Assembly (NCBI GenBank): GCA_030448005.1
Contig: JAUJNT010000002.1
Location: forward strand, 764,818 to 824,539
Source: Thermoleophilaceae bacterium
GTDB lineage: Bacteria > Actinomycetota > Thermoleophilia > Solirubrobacterales > Thermoleophilaceae
Length of the DNA: 59,722 nt
Reading direction: 5' to 3'
Shown: positions 29,666 to 38,462 of the stretch, piece after piece
Numbering within the stretch: the stretch's first letter is position 1
Layout: each line of letters begins with the position of its first letter
Translations under genes and position numbers: made by a program
Notes under the pieces: model-generated
What the model was told of the DNA's origin: nothing
The model's input: the letters and a program-made list of their open reading frames with translations, nothing else
The model's database searches: none

Positions 29666-30706
29666 ATGCAGGCGCTAGTCCTCGCGGGCGGCGCGGGCAC
29701 CCGGCTGAGGCCGCTCACGCAGACCGTGCCCAAGCCCGTGATGCCGCTTGCCGGCCGGCCCTTCCTCTCGTTCATGCTCGACTGGCTGCGCGCCCACGGC
29801 GTGACGGAGACGATCCTCTCCTGCGGGTTTCTCTCCGACCGCGTGCGCGGCGTGCTCGGCGACATCTACCACGGCATGCGACTGCGCTACGTCATCGAGG
29901 ATGAGCCGCTGGGCACGGCGGGGCCCGTGCGACTTGCCCTCGACGGCGGCTTCCTCGAGGAGCGGCTGCTCGTGCTGAACGGCGACGTCCTCACCGACAT
30001 GGACCTCACCGCCCAGCTCGAGCAGCACCGGCAGACCGGCGCTCGCGCGACGCTTGCGTTGATCGCCGTGGAGGACGTCTCGAGCTACGGCGTGGTGCCC
30101 ATCGATGCCGAGCGCCGGGTGGAGGCGTTCCTCGAGAAGTCGGACCGCCCCGCGCCGACCGACAGGATCAACGCCGGGGCGTACGCTATCGAGCGGGAGG
30201 TGGTGGAGTCGAGCATCGCCCCGGGCAGGGCCGTCTCCTTCGAGCGGGAGGTCTTTCCCGCGCTCGTGGGACGGGGGCTCTACGGCTACGAGACATCCGG
30301 CTACTGGATCGACATCGGCACGCCGGCGCGCTATCTTGAGGCCACCTACGACCTCCTGAGCGGACGGCCCGAGTCCTCGCTTCCGGCACGCGACGTCACC
30401 GGATCGCTGATCGGCGCGGGGTGCCTCACAAATGGCGCGCACATCGGCCCACAGGCGGTACTGGGAAGTCACTGCTCGGTCGGCACCGACTCGACGGTCG
30501 AGCGCTCGGTGCTCCACGATCACGTGCTCGTGGGGGCGGACTGCATCGTGCGCGACAGCGTGCTGGCCGACCGCGTCAGGGTCGGGGACCGCGCGCGCAT
30601 CGAGCCGGGCGCCCTGCTCGGCACCGGGGCGCGCGTTGAGCCCGGGGTGGTCGTGGCCGCCGATTCGCGCGTGCAGCCCGGCGCCGTGGTGGAGGTGGGC
30701 TCGTGA
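29666..30706 (+). CDS. NDP-sugar pyrophosphorylase with left-handed beta-helix tail
   Basis: Nucleotidyltransferase that makes an NDP-sugar from sugar-1-phosphate and NTP. 346 residues: the N-terminal LAGGAGTRLRPLTQTVPKPVMP signature loop, the metal Asp in VLNGDVLTD, INAGAYAIE, and GYWIDIGTPARYLEA. From about residue 255 come hexapeptide repeats (VGADCIVRDSVLADRVRVG and similar) forming a beta-helix. Closest in style to mannose-1-phosphate guanylyltransferases. The isomerase gene next door, which could supply mannose-6-P, supports GDP-mannose synthesis. GTGA overlap with that gene. Confidence 0.88.
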   Translation: MQALVLAGGAGTRLRPLTQTVPKPVMPLAGRPFLSFMLDWLRAHGVTETILSCGFLSDRVRGVLGDIYHGMRLRYVIEDEPLGTAGPVRLALDGGFLEERLLVLNGDVLTDMDLTAQLEQHRQTGARATLALIAVEDVSSYGVVPIDAERRVEAFLEKSDRPAPTDRINAGAYAIEREVVESSIAPGRAVSFEREVFPALVGRGLYGYETSGYWIDIGTPARYLEATYDLLSGRPESSLPARDVTGSLIGAGCLTNGAHIGPQAVLGSHCSVGTDSTVERSVLHDHVLVGADCIVRDSVLADRVRVGDRARIEPGALLGTGARVEPGVVVAADSRVQPGAVVEVGS

Positions 30707-31680
30707 TCGAGGACGTGCTCTCCCAGCCGCACCAGCTCGGCGACGCCCTCTGGCGCGTCGAGGCGGCCGGCATCCCGGGCCGCGAGCGCGCGGGCGGCCT
30801 GGTCGTCTGTGGGATGGGAGGCTCGGCAGCCGGCGGAGACCTGGCGGTTGCCGCCATCGGAGCGCGCGCCACCCGCCCCGTCCGCACGGTGCGCGGCTAC
30901 TCGCCGGAGCCCTGGCTCACGCCCGACACGCTGGTTCTGTGTGCCAGCTACTCCGGCCGCACGGAGGAGACGCTCGCCTGCTTCGAGGCCGCCGGCAAGG
31001 TCGGTGCCCAGAGGGTGGCGCTCACCACCGGTGGCCCGCTGGCCGACCGGGCACGTGAGGAGGGCGTCCCCGTAATCGGCGTGCCCTCGGGGATGCAACC
31101 GCGGGCGTCGGTGATCTACATGACCGTGGCTGCGCTCGAGTGTGCCGCCCTGTGCGGCGCCGCGCCGGCGCTCCGGGAGGAGATCGAGGCGGCGGGCGCG
31201 ACGCTCGAGGACCTCGGCGTCCACTCCGAGCCGGACGACATCGCCAGGGCGCTGCAGGACACCCTGCCCGTGGTGCACGGCGCCGAGGCCACCACGGCAC
31301 CGGCGCGGCGGTGGAAGAACCAGTTGAACGAGAACTCCAAGGTGGCCGCCTTCGCGAGCGAGCTACCGGAGGCAAACCACAACGAGATCGAGGGGTGGAG
31401 GTGGGGTCACGACCACGCGCCCCTCTCCGCCGTCTTCTTGACCGCCGACGCCCAGCATCCCCGTGTGAAGAGGCGGATCGAGCTCACCGCGGGCCTGCTC
31501 GAAGGCCAGGGGGTACCCGTCGTGCGGGCCGGGGCGCGCGGCGAGAGCGCCGTGGCGCAGGTGCTCTCGCTCGTGATGCTGGGGGACCTGGTGAGCGTCC
31601 GGCTGGCCGAGCTGGCCGGCGCCGCCCCGGAGCCGGTGGTGTATATCGAAGGGTTCAAGGACGCACTCGGCAGCCCCTGA
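30703..31680 (+). CDS. SIS-domain bifunctional phosphoglucose/phosphomannose isomerase
   Basis: 325 residues with two sugar-isomerase folds. The first has GGLVVCGMGGSAAGGDL and CASYSGRTEETLACFEAA (phosphate-binding Ser/Thr loop). The second has the family-specific KNQLNENSKVAAF and PEANHNEIEGW (catalytic Glu/His region). This matches the actinobacterial/archaeal bifunctional PGI/PMI group, which interconverts Fru-6-P with Glc-6-P and Man-6-P. Coupled to the preceding nucleotidyltransferase by GTGA overlap. It ends 42 bases before merR, within which a new promoter lies. Confidence 0.87.
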   Translation: MIEDVLSQPHQLGDALWRVEAAGIPGRERAGGLVVCGMGGSAAGGDLAVAAIGARATRPVRTVRGYSPEPWLTPDTLVLCASYSGRTEETLACFEAAGKVGAQRVALTTGGPLADRAREEGVPVIGVPSGMQPRASVIYMTVAALECAALCGAAPALREEIEAAGATLEDLGVHSEPDDIARALQDTLPVVHGAEATTAPARRWKNQLNENSKVAAFASELPEANHNEIEGWRWGHDHAPLSAVFLTADAQHPRVKRRIELTAGLLEGQGVPVVRAGARGESAVAQVLSLVMLGDLVSVRLAELAGAAPEPVVYIEGFKDALGSP

Positions 31681-31689
31681 AGCGGCAAA

Positions 31690-31712
31690 CCTTGACACAG
31701 TCGTGGTAAGGT
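31690..31712 (+). promoter_or_regulatory. MerR-type operator with embedded -10 (autoregulatory site)
   Basis: CCTTGACAC-AGTC-GTGGTAAGG: 9-base arms that are complementary at 7 of 9 positions, at 31690-31711. The -10-like TAAGGT (31707-31712) overlaps the right arm and ends 10 bases before merR's ATG. A regulator bound here would cover the promoter, so autoregulation is expected. Confidence 0.5.
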
Positions 31713-31722
31713 TGGCCGTTGA

Positions 31723-32091
31723 ATGGACGGCCTCACGATCCAGGAGGCGGCCGAGACGACCGGCTGGTCTTCCCGCATGCTCCGCTACATCGAACGCGAG
31801 GGGCTCATCGCCCCCAGCCGCTCGAGTTCGGGCTACCGCCTCTACGGACCGGAGGAACTGCAGCGGCTGCGCACCCTGCGCGAGTTGTTGCGGGATCACG
31901 ACATGAGCCTTGGCGACGCGGGTTTCGCGCTTCGCCTGAGCCGCGAGAAGCACCTGAAGGAGGCGGTTGAGGCGTGGCTCGAGGCCAGCCCGTCCAAGCC
32001 GGATGAAGTGCCCGTCTCGGACTGGCTGCGCTGGGAGCAGGACAAGCACCAGCGCCTGCTGGCCGAGGCCACTACGCCAGGTTGTCGTTGA
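31723..32091 (+). CDS. MerR family transcriptional regulator
   Basis: 122 residues. The N-terminal winged helix-turn-helix is clear: [25 protein letters not shown] (DNA-contacting RYIE) then [20 protein letters not shown], followed by a helix rich in charged residues. The effector domain is short (about 50 residues), and I see no metal-binding cysteine pair, only one Cys near the C-terminus (PGCR). The gene stands alone between the sugar isomerase and ahcY, 92 bases from the latter. Together with the duplicated element in that gap, this suggests that it controls the methyl-cycle genes. Confidence 0.88.
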   Translation: MDGLTIQEAAETTGWSSRMLRYIEREGLIAPSRSSSGYRLYGPEELQRLRTLRELLRDHDMSLGDAGFALRLSREKHLKEAVEAWLEASPSKPDEVPVSDWLRWEQDKHQRLLAEATTPGCR

Positions 32092-32092
32092 A

Positions 32093-32169
32093 GGATTTGG
32101 CACGGATGCCGAATCCTTCGCATCGCTATGACGGATTTGGCACGGATGCCGAATCCTTCGCATCGCTAT
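32093..32169 (+). repeat. Tandem duplicated dual-hairpin element upstream of ahcY
   Basis: Two identical 37-base copies, 32093-32129 and 32133-32169 (period 40), fill the gap between merR and ahcY. In each copy, bases 1-24 form a 10-bp stem with a CGGA loop (32093-32116; 32133-32156), one pair being T-G. Bases 13-32 form an alternative 8-bp stem with a bulged C and a TCC loop (32105-32124; 32145-32164). The two foldings use the same GATGCC-GAATCC segment and exclude each other. No match to the SAH riboswitch core could be seen. It could be an RNA switch or paired DNA operators. Confidence 0.8.
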
Positions 32170-32183
32170 CTACGAGAGGACAT

Positions 32184-33614
<1,431 letters not shown>

Positions 33615-33657
33615 GCCGGAACGCCCCGGGCCGAGGCCCTGGAGCCCGCCCCCCGCC

Positions 33658-34902
33658 ATGCCCCCGGGACACATAGCCGATCCGGGTCTCGCCCCCCAAG
33701 GTGAGGCCCGGATCAGGTGGGCTGCGGGCCAGATGCCGGTGCTCGGCCGGATCCGCGAGCGCTTCACGGCGGAGCGGCCACTCGAGGGCTGCCGGGTGGC
33801 GGTCTGCCTGCACGTCACGGCGGAGACTGCCAACCTCATGCGCTGCCTCATCGACGGCGGGGGCCAGGCGGCGCTGTGTGCCGCCAATCCGCTTTCCACG
33901 CAGGACGACGTGGCGGCGGCGCTCGCGCGGCAGATCGAGGTGCACGCCCTGGTCGGGGAGGATCTCGCCACCTATGCACGACACGTGGGCACGCTCGTGG
34001 CGGGGCGCCCGCAGGTCACGATCGACGACGGCGCGGACCTGCTGACCGTGATGCATGCGGCCGGTGCCGAGGCGCTCGACGGGGTCATCGGAGGAACCGA
34101 GGAGACCACCACCGGCCTGTTGCGGCTGCGTGCCCTCGAGACGCAGGGGGATCTGCGCTGTCCCGTGATGGCGGTGAACGAGTCGCGCACCGAGCGCACC
34201 TTCAACGACCGTTACGGCACCGGCCAGTCGACGCTCGACGGCATCCTGCGGGCCACCAATCTCCTGCTGGCGGGACACACGCTCGTGCTCGTCGGGTATG
34301 GCATGACCGGCAAGGGAATAGCTCAGCGTGCGAGGGGCGCCGGAGCAGCGGTGATCGTGTGCGAGGTCGATCCGATGCGGGCGCTCGAGGCTCGTATGGA
34401 GGGCTATGAGGTGATGCCATCACTGCAGGCGGCCGAGCGCGGCGACCTGTTCGTCACCGTGACCGGCTCCGAGAGCGTCCTGCGGGGCGAGCACTTCGAG
34501 CGCATGAAGGACGGCGCCGTCCTGGCAAACGCAGGGCACTTCGACGTCGAGATCGACCTTGGCGAGCTCGGCGCAGCCGCGCACGGCGATCCCGAGGAAG
34601 TGCTGCCGCTCGTCCGGCAGTACGACCTCGGCGGGCGCAGGCTGAACCTCCTGGCAGGCGGGCGGGTGGTGAACCTCGCGGCGGGCGAGGGACACCCGGC
34701 GGCCGTCATGGACATGAGCTTCGCCACCCAGGCGCTCGCCGTCGAGCACCTCGTGCGCCATGGAGCGGAGCTCGAGCCGCGCGTGCTCGACGTGCCCGGC
34801 GAGATCGACGCGGAGATCGCGCGCCTCAAGCTAGCGGCGCTCGGGGTGGAGCTCGACGAGCTCACCGATGAGCAGCGCGGCTACCTCCACAGCTGGGGCT
34901 GA
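33658..34902 (+). CDS. Adenosylhomocysteinase-like paralogue with altered catalytic residues
   Basis: 414 residues, resembling the short archaeal/Thermotoga class of SAH hydrolases: it lacks the bacterial insert and ends DELTDEQRGYLHSWG. Conserved parts are HVTAETANL, NPLSTQDDVAAAL, DDGADL, ETTTGLLRL, the NAD loop GYGMTGKG, GHFDVEID and GEGHPAAVMD. However, the active-site segment reads NESRTERTFNDRYG: Glu179 replaces the catalytic Lys, and the Asp-Asn pair is swapped to Asn183-Asp184. The codons (GAG at 34192, AAC at 34204) are unambiguous. It may be inactive, regulatory, or act on another nucleoside thioether. It lies 43 bases after ahcY. Confidence 0.88.
   Translation: MPPGHIADPGLAPQGEARIRWAAGQMPVLGRIRERFTAERPLEGCRVAVCLHVTAETANLMRCLIDGGGQAALCAANPLSTQDDVAAALARQIEVHALVGEDLATYARHVGTLVAGRPQVTIDDGADLLTVMHAAGAEALDGVIGGTEETTTGLLRLRALETQGDLRCPVMAVNESRTERTFNDRYGTGQSTLDGILRATNLLLAGHTLVLVGYGMTGKGIAQRARGAGAAVIVCEVDPMRALEARMEGYEVMPSLQAAERGDLFVTVTGSESVLRGEHFERMKDGAVLANAGHFDVEIDLGELGAAAHGDPEEVLPLVRQYDLGGRRLNLLAGGRVVNLAAGEGHPAAVMDMSFATQALAVEHLVRHGAELEPRVLDVPGEIDAEIARLKLAALGVELDELTDEQRGYLHSWG
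33679..33714 (+). other. 15-bp hairpin inside the first codons of the ahcY paralogue
   Basis: Bases 33679-33693 pair with 33700-33714 without mismatch (two G-T pairs) around a CCCCAA loop, starting 21 bases after the start codon. There is no T-run, so it is not a classical terminator. It could hinder translation or transcription of the second gene relative to ahcY. Confidence 0.65.
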
Positions 34903-34963
34903 CTTGAGTGGGCTGGCTCCGGTGATATCGGCCGGATGGACACGCCCCTTGAACCCGGTCCGG

Positions 34964-34969
34964 TAGCGT
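34964..34969 (+). promoter_or_regulatory. -10 box TAGCGT before the second nucleotidyltransferase
   Basis: TAGCGT ends 9 bases before ATG 34979. A CCTTGA at 34947-34952 lies at about the same distance as in the merR operator. Confidence 0.45.
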
Positions 34970-34978
34970 GCCCGGCGG

Positions 34979-35974
34979 ATGAAGGCCATGGTGCTCGCGG
35001 CGGGACTCGGTACACGGCTCAAGCCGATCACCTTTGAGCTCCCCAAACCGATGGTGCCGGTGCTCGATCGACCCGTTATGGCGCACATCGTCGGGATGCT
35101 CGGGCGGCAGGGCTTCGACCAGCTCATCACCAACGTCCACCATTACCCGGACACCATCCGCGGGTACTTCGGGGATCGCCTGGAGTATCGGCACGAGGAC
35201 GAGCTGCTCGGGACGGCCGGCGGAGTGCGCAACGTGGCGGACTTCTTCGGCGACGATCCCGTGGTCATCATCTCCGGGGACGCCCTCACCGACATCGACT
35301 TGAATGCGCTCGTGGAACGCCACCGGGCCACGGGGGGAGTCGCCACCCTCACCGTCAAGAAGGTCACCGAGACAAGCGAGTACGGCGTGGTCATCCATGA
35401 TGAGGACGGGCGCATCCAGGGCTTCCAGGAGAAGCCCCCCGCCGAGGAGGCGCTGTCCGAGCTCGCCAACTGCGGCATCTACTGCTTCACATCCGAGATC
35501 TTCGACTACTTCCCCGACGAGCCCTTCGCGGACTGGGCCGATGACGTCTTCCCCGTGCTGCTCGACAACGACGTCCCGTTCTACGTCCACGAGATCGACG
35601 ACTACTGGAACGACGTGGGCTCCCTCGACGAGCTGCGGCAGGGCACCTGGGACGCGCTGCACGGAAAGCTCCGGATCGAGGTCACGGGCGCGGCGGTCGG
35701 CGAGGATGCCGTCGTGGGCGATGGGTCGAGTCTCGATGAGGTCGAGGTGGTGTCCGGCCCGGTCTGGGTCGGCGCCCAGGTGTCATTCGGCCCGGGCGTG
35801 CGCCTGATGGGCCCGGTGGCGATCGGAGACGGCTGTGAGATCGGCGAGGGCGCCTCCCTGAGGGAGTCGATCGTCTTCCCGGGCACGGAGGTGGCGGCCG
35901 GCGAGATCCTGATCGGAGCCATTCACGGGGGCACGGGCATCGTCGACCGGATGCGGGCGCTCGACGCGCTGTGA
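34979..35974 (+). CDS. NDP-sugar nucleotidyltransferase (mannose-1-P guanylyltransferase-like)
   Basis: 331 residues. Signature loop LAAGLGTRLKPITFELPKPM at the N-terminus, GDALTDIDL metal site, ANCGIYCFTSEIF, and IDDYWNDVGSLDELRQG. The C-terminal 90 residues have degenerate hexapeptide repeats (GEDAVVGDGSSL, IGDGCEIGEGASL). It is paralogous to the enzyme at 29666 but clearly diverged, so the two probably make different nucleotide sugars. Monocistronic, with its own promoter; the downstream region carries no gene for 330 bases. Confidence 0.87.
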   Translation: MKAMVLAAGLGTRLKPITFELPKPMVPVLDRPVMAHIVGMLGRQGFDQLITNVHHYPDTIRGYFGDRLEYRHEDELLGTAGGVRNVADFFGDDPVVIISGDALTDIDLNALVERHRATGGVATLTVKKVTETSEYGVVIHDEDGRIQGFQEKPPAEEALSELANCGIYCFTSEIFDYFPDEPFADWADDVFPVLLDNDVPFYVHEIDDYWNDVGSLDELRQGTWDALHGKLRIEVTGAAVGEDAVVGDGSSLDEVEVVSGPVWVGAQVSFGPGVRLMGPVAIGDGCEIGEGASLRESIVFPGTEVAAGEILIGAIHGGTGIVDRMRALDAL

Positions 35975-36304
35975 TCTGGGCGAAGTGCCGCGACCGCGGA
36001 AGGGACTCGATCACCACGGTGGAGTGACTCACCGCGACGTGGGGTGACTCGATCCTGCTGAGGGACGGTGGGACCTCTCGTAGCGGTTGTTGCGCCACCG
36101 GCAAGTGACTTGCTGTCTGCGACATCTTTGTGTCTCAAAGCGCTCACCGCTCGAGGGAGAGTCGATGCAGGCACGGAGCGACACCTTTCGAGCCCCGTGA
36201 TCCGAGGGCATCCTCCAGTCCTGAACCGGTCCCGGTCCTTCAAGCTCGAGGCGCTCCAGATCGAGAGCCGGGGTGAATGTTGGACGGCAAGGCCTATCCC
36301 CAGG
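35975..36304. other. 330-base gap without a convincing gene
   Basis: The sequence is less GC-rich than its neighbours. At 36004-36050 it has three GACTC repeats spaced 22 and 20 bases apart, two of them in the form GTGACTC. One frame is open through most of it into the XRE gene, but the encoded residues look non-coding. No RNA gene was recognised. Confidence 0.4.
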
Positions 36305-36724
36305 GTGAGGGTCCCTCTTTCATTCACCGCCGTCGATGATCCTGGCATCGCCTGGGACGGGCGCTACAGGTGTGAGTGGGGGCAGGTCGTGGGCCGCCGT
36401 GTCCGCACGTTGCGTCAAAACGCAGGTCTGAAGATCTTCGAGGTGGCCACAGACATCCGCAGGGCTGACGGCCGGCCCTACAGCACGAGCTTCGTATCGC
36501 GGCTGGAGCGGGGCTGGGCCAGCCCGCCCCTGTACGTGTACTGCCTTCTCGCTGCTCGCTTCGAGGTGGCGCCGGGGGAGCTCCTGGGCAGCGAGGGCGT
36601 CGAGCGCCCGATCAGTGATGCGGAGCTGAAGCTGGTACGGGTAGTGCGTCGCCTGGGGCTGTCACCCGAGGATGCGATCGCCGTGCTCGCGGCAGGCTCT
36701 TCGGCGGTGCCTCGAAAAGAGTGA
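36305..36724 (+). CDS. XRE-family helix-turn-helix regulator
   Basis: About 139 residues. The HTH core runs WGQVVGRRVRTLRQNAGLKI...TSFVSRLERGWASPPLYVYC (roughly residues 24-80), with the recognition-helix pattern TSFVSRLERG typical of Cro/CI-like proteins; a degenerate linker RRADGRPYS lengthens the turn. ARFEVAPGELLG follows, as in many single-domain XRE proteins. The start is uncertain: GTG 36305 is the nearest reasonable codon, and the frame is open to 36068. Base composition is lower in GC than its neighbours, hinting at transfer. Targets unknown. Confidence 0.7.
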   Translation: MRVPLSFTAVDDPGIAWDGRYRCEWGQVVGRRVRTLRQNAGLKIFEVATDIRRADGRPYSTSFVSRLERGWASPPLYVYCLLAARFEVAPGELLGSEGVERPISDAELKLVRVVRRLGLSPEDAIAVLAAGSSAVPRKE

Positions 36725-36771
36725 ATCCCGCAGGTCGGCCGCTCCGGTCGGCTGCTCGCCTGAAATCCGGC

Positions 36772-37704
36772 TCAGCCCTTCGCCGCCGCGGCATCCTCCA
36801 GGCGCTCGCGTCTCAACTCGTCGGTTTCGGACTGCCTCAGCAGACCGGCGAAGAGCACCACGAGCGCGATGACAAACGTGAGTGACTGCTCGACCATCAT
36901 GATCGCCCCGCCGGCGTTCTGGTCCGCTACCGGGTCGAGGCCCCAGATGCGCGGCAGCTGCTCGTAGTAGTCGTAGAGCACGTGGCCCGACCAGGTGAGG
37001 TAAAGGCCGAGGGCGGCGAGCCCGAACTTGGCGGCACCTATGTAGGCCACGGTCCAAAGCCCGGTTAGCCTCCGCCGCATCGGCACGGGTTGGATCAGTG
37101 GCCACCAGACGGCCATGCCGGCGGTGAAGAAGCAGGCGTGCTCCAGCAGGTGGACGAATGGGTTGGTGATCGCCGCCTCGTAGAGGGCGGGCACGTGCCA
37201 GAGGTACATCATGAAGAGCCAGAGGGCGATGCCCGTCACGGGGCTCGCCAATGGCCCGAGCGCGCTCTCCAGGCTCATCAGGCGCCGGGTGACCGGCCGC
37301 AGCAGCACCCGGGAGAGGGAAAGCAGCAGCAGGACGGGGGCGATGTCTCCGAGCAGGACGTGCTGGAGCATGTGAGCCGAGAACAGGTAGTCCTCGCCAA
37401 GCGCGTCCAGCGGGGAGGCGAGGGCAAGGAGCAACGCCAGCACTGCACCTGCGAAGGCGGCGGCCTGGGGGCTACCCGCGCCACGCGCCCGGCCGTTGCT
37501 CTTGGCGGCCTCGCGGCGCACGGCGCGGAAGCGGCGCACGTAGACGGCTACCAGGAGCAGGATCGGCGCCAGTACGAACGGATCCGGCAGCCAGTGGATC
37601 TCGGGCCTGCCCGCGCCCGCGAGCGTTACAGCTCCGTAACCGAGCATGCGCTCGATTGTCGCACCGAGCGCCCCTCGGGCTCGCCCCCGTCGGTGACGCT
37701 TCAT
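36772..37704 (-). CDS. ctaG: Cytochrome c oxidase assembly factor CtaG (caa3 type)
   Basis: Membrane protein needed for caa3-type oxidase assembly. 310 residues with about seven helices. It has the family's DALGEDYLFSAHMLQHVLLGDIAPVL block shape (histidine pair near residues 112-116), MYLWHVPALYEAA, HLLEHACFF and WSGHVLYDYYEQLPRIWGL, near the features used for haem/copper-related function. The N-terminal 19 basic residues before MLGYGAV could be non-coding; an internal ATG at 37647 is the alternative start. It converges on the XRE gene and is divergent from comF. Confidence 0.9.
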   Translation of the reverse strand: MKRHRRGRARGALGATIERMLGYGAVTLAGAGRPEIHWLPDPFVLAPILLLVAVYVRRFRAVRREAAKSNGRARGAGSPQAAAFAGAVLALLLALASPLDALGEDYLFSAHMLQHVLLGDIAPVLLLLSLSRVLLRPVTRRLMSLESALGPLASPVTGIALWLFMMYLWHVPALYEAAITNPFVHLLEHACFFTAGMAVWWPLIQPVPMRRRLTGLWTVAYIGAAKFGLAALGLYLTWSGHVLYDYYEQLPRIWGLDPVADQNAGGAIMMVEQSLTFVIALVVLFAGLLRQSETDELRRERLEDAAAAKG

Positions 37705-37738
37705 TCATGTCCCCACCCCGGCCGGGCGAGGGCCTCCC

Positions 37739-38383
37739 GTGGCGCTTCTGAACCGAGCCCTCACCTTGATCGCCCCACCGTTCTGCTGGGCTTGCGGCGA
37801 CGTTGCGCCCAACGACGAACCGCTGTGCCGTTCCTGCCGCTCGGGGCTGCGCTGGCTGGATGGGGCACCGGTCGAGCTGGCGGGCCTCGAGACGTGGGCG
37901 CCGGTCTACTACGAGGGGCCGGCGCGGGCACTCGTGGGAGCGCTCAAGTTCCGGGGCGCCGTGGGGCTGGCCGCTCCGATGGCGGCGCAGATCGTGGCCG
38001 GCGCGCCTGCGGGCTTTCTCAGAGGCGGAACGGCGCTCGTGCCCGTGCCGCTCCTGCGCGCCCGGGCCCGCCGGCGCGGCTTCAACCAGGCCGAGCGGCT
38101 GGCCGCGGCGATTGGCCGGCGCGCCGAGGCGCGGTTGGCGGACTGCCTGGTCCGCCGCGGACCGGCAAGTGGCAGGCAGGTAGGTAGGGGCCGCGCTGAG
38201 CGCCTTACCGGCATCGCGGGGGCCGTCGACCTGCGGGAGGGGAGCCGGTGCCCGGCCGACGTGGTTCTCGTGGACGACGTGGTCACCACCGGAGCCACCC
38301 TCGCGGCGTGTGCGGCGGCGCTGAGGGCGGCGGGCGCCCGCCGGGTGGCGGCGCTTGCCTACGCCCGGACGCCGGGACGGTGA
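37739..38383 (+). CDS. ComF family phosphoribosyltransferase-like protein
   Basis: 214 residues. The N-terminal zinc-ribbon-like pair CWACGD...CRSC (about 17-35) is followed by a PRTase type I domain with VPVPLLRARARRRGFNQAERLA and the PRPP loop VVLVDDVVTTGATL (near 178). ComF proteins take part in DNA uptake in naturally competent species and are otherwise of unclear function. GTG start at 37739; no other competence gene is in the window. Confidence 0.9.
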   Translation: MALLNRALTLIAPPFCWACGDVAPNDEPLCRSCRSGLRWLDGAPVELAGLETWAPVYYEGPARALVGALKFRGAVGLAAPMAAQIVAGAPAGFLRGGTALVPVPLLRARARRRGFNQAERLAAAIGRRAEARLADCLVRRGPASGRQVGRGRAERLTGIAGAVDLREGSRCPADVVLVDDVVTTGATLAACAAALRAAGARRVAALAYARTPGR

Positions 38384-38414
38384 CCGGGCGTTTGGATCCG
38401 ACGTCCCTGATCAC

Positions 38415-38420
38415 TACCAT
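38415..38420 (+). promoter_or_regulatory. -10 box TACCAT before hpf
   Basis: TACCAT would start a transcript near 38427, giving a leader of about 36 bases that carries the AGGAGGA ribosome binding site. It contrasts with the leaderless genes around it. Confidence 0.4.
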
Positions 38421-38462
38421 CGCCGCACACGCGCAACACGCGACAAGACCCAGGAGGACTGC

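Noticed and set aside
32092-32183. Known SAH riboswitch upstream of ahcY
   Set aside because: I looked for the conserved SAH riboswitch core and pseudoknot pairing and could not find them; the duplicated hairpin unit has a different sequence and layout.
32082-32183. N-terminal extension of AhcY through the repeats
   Set aside because: The frame is open, but the ribosome binding site and conserved start place initiation at 32184; the translated repeats have no counterpart in the family.
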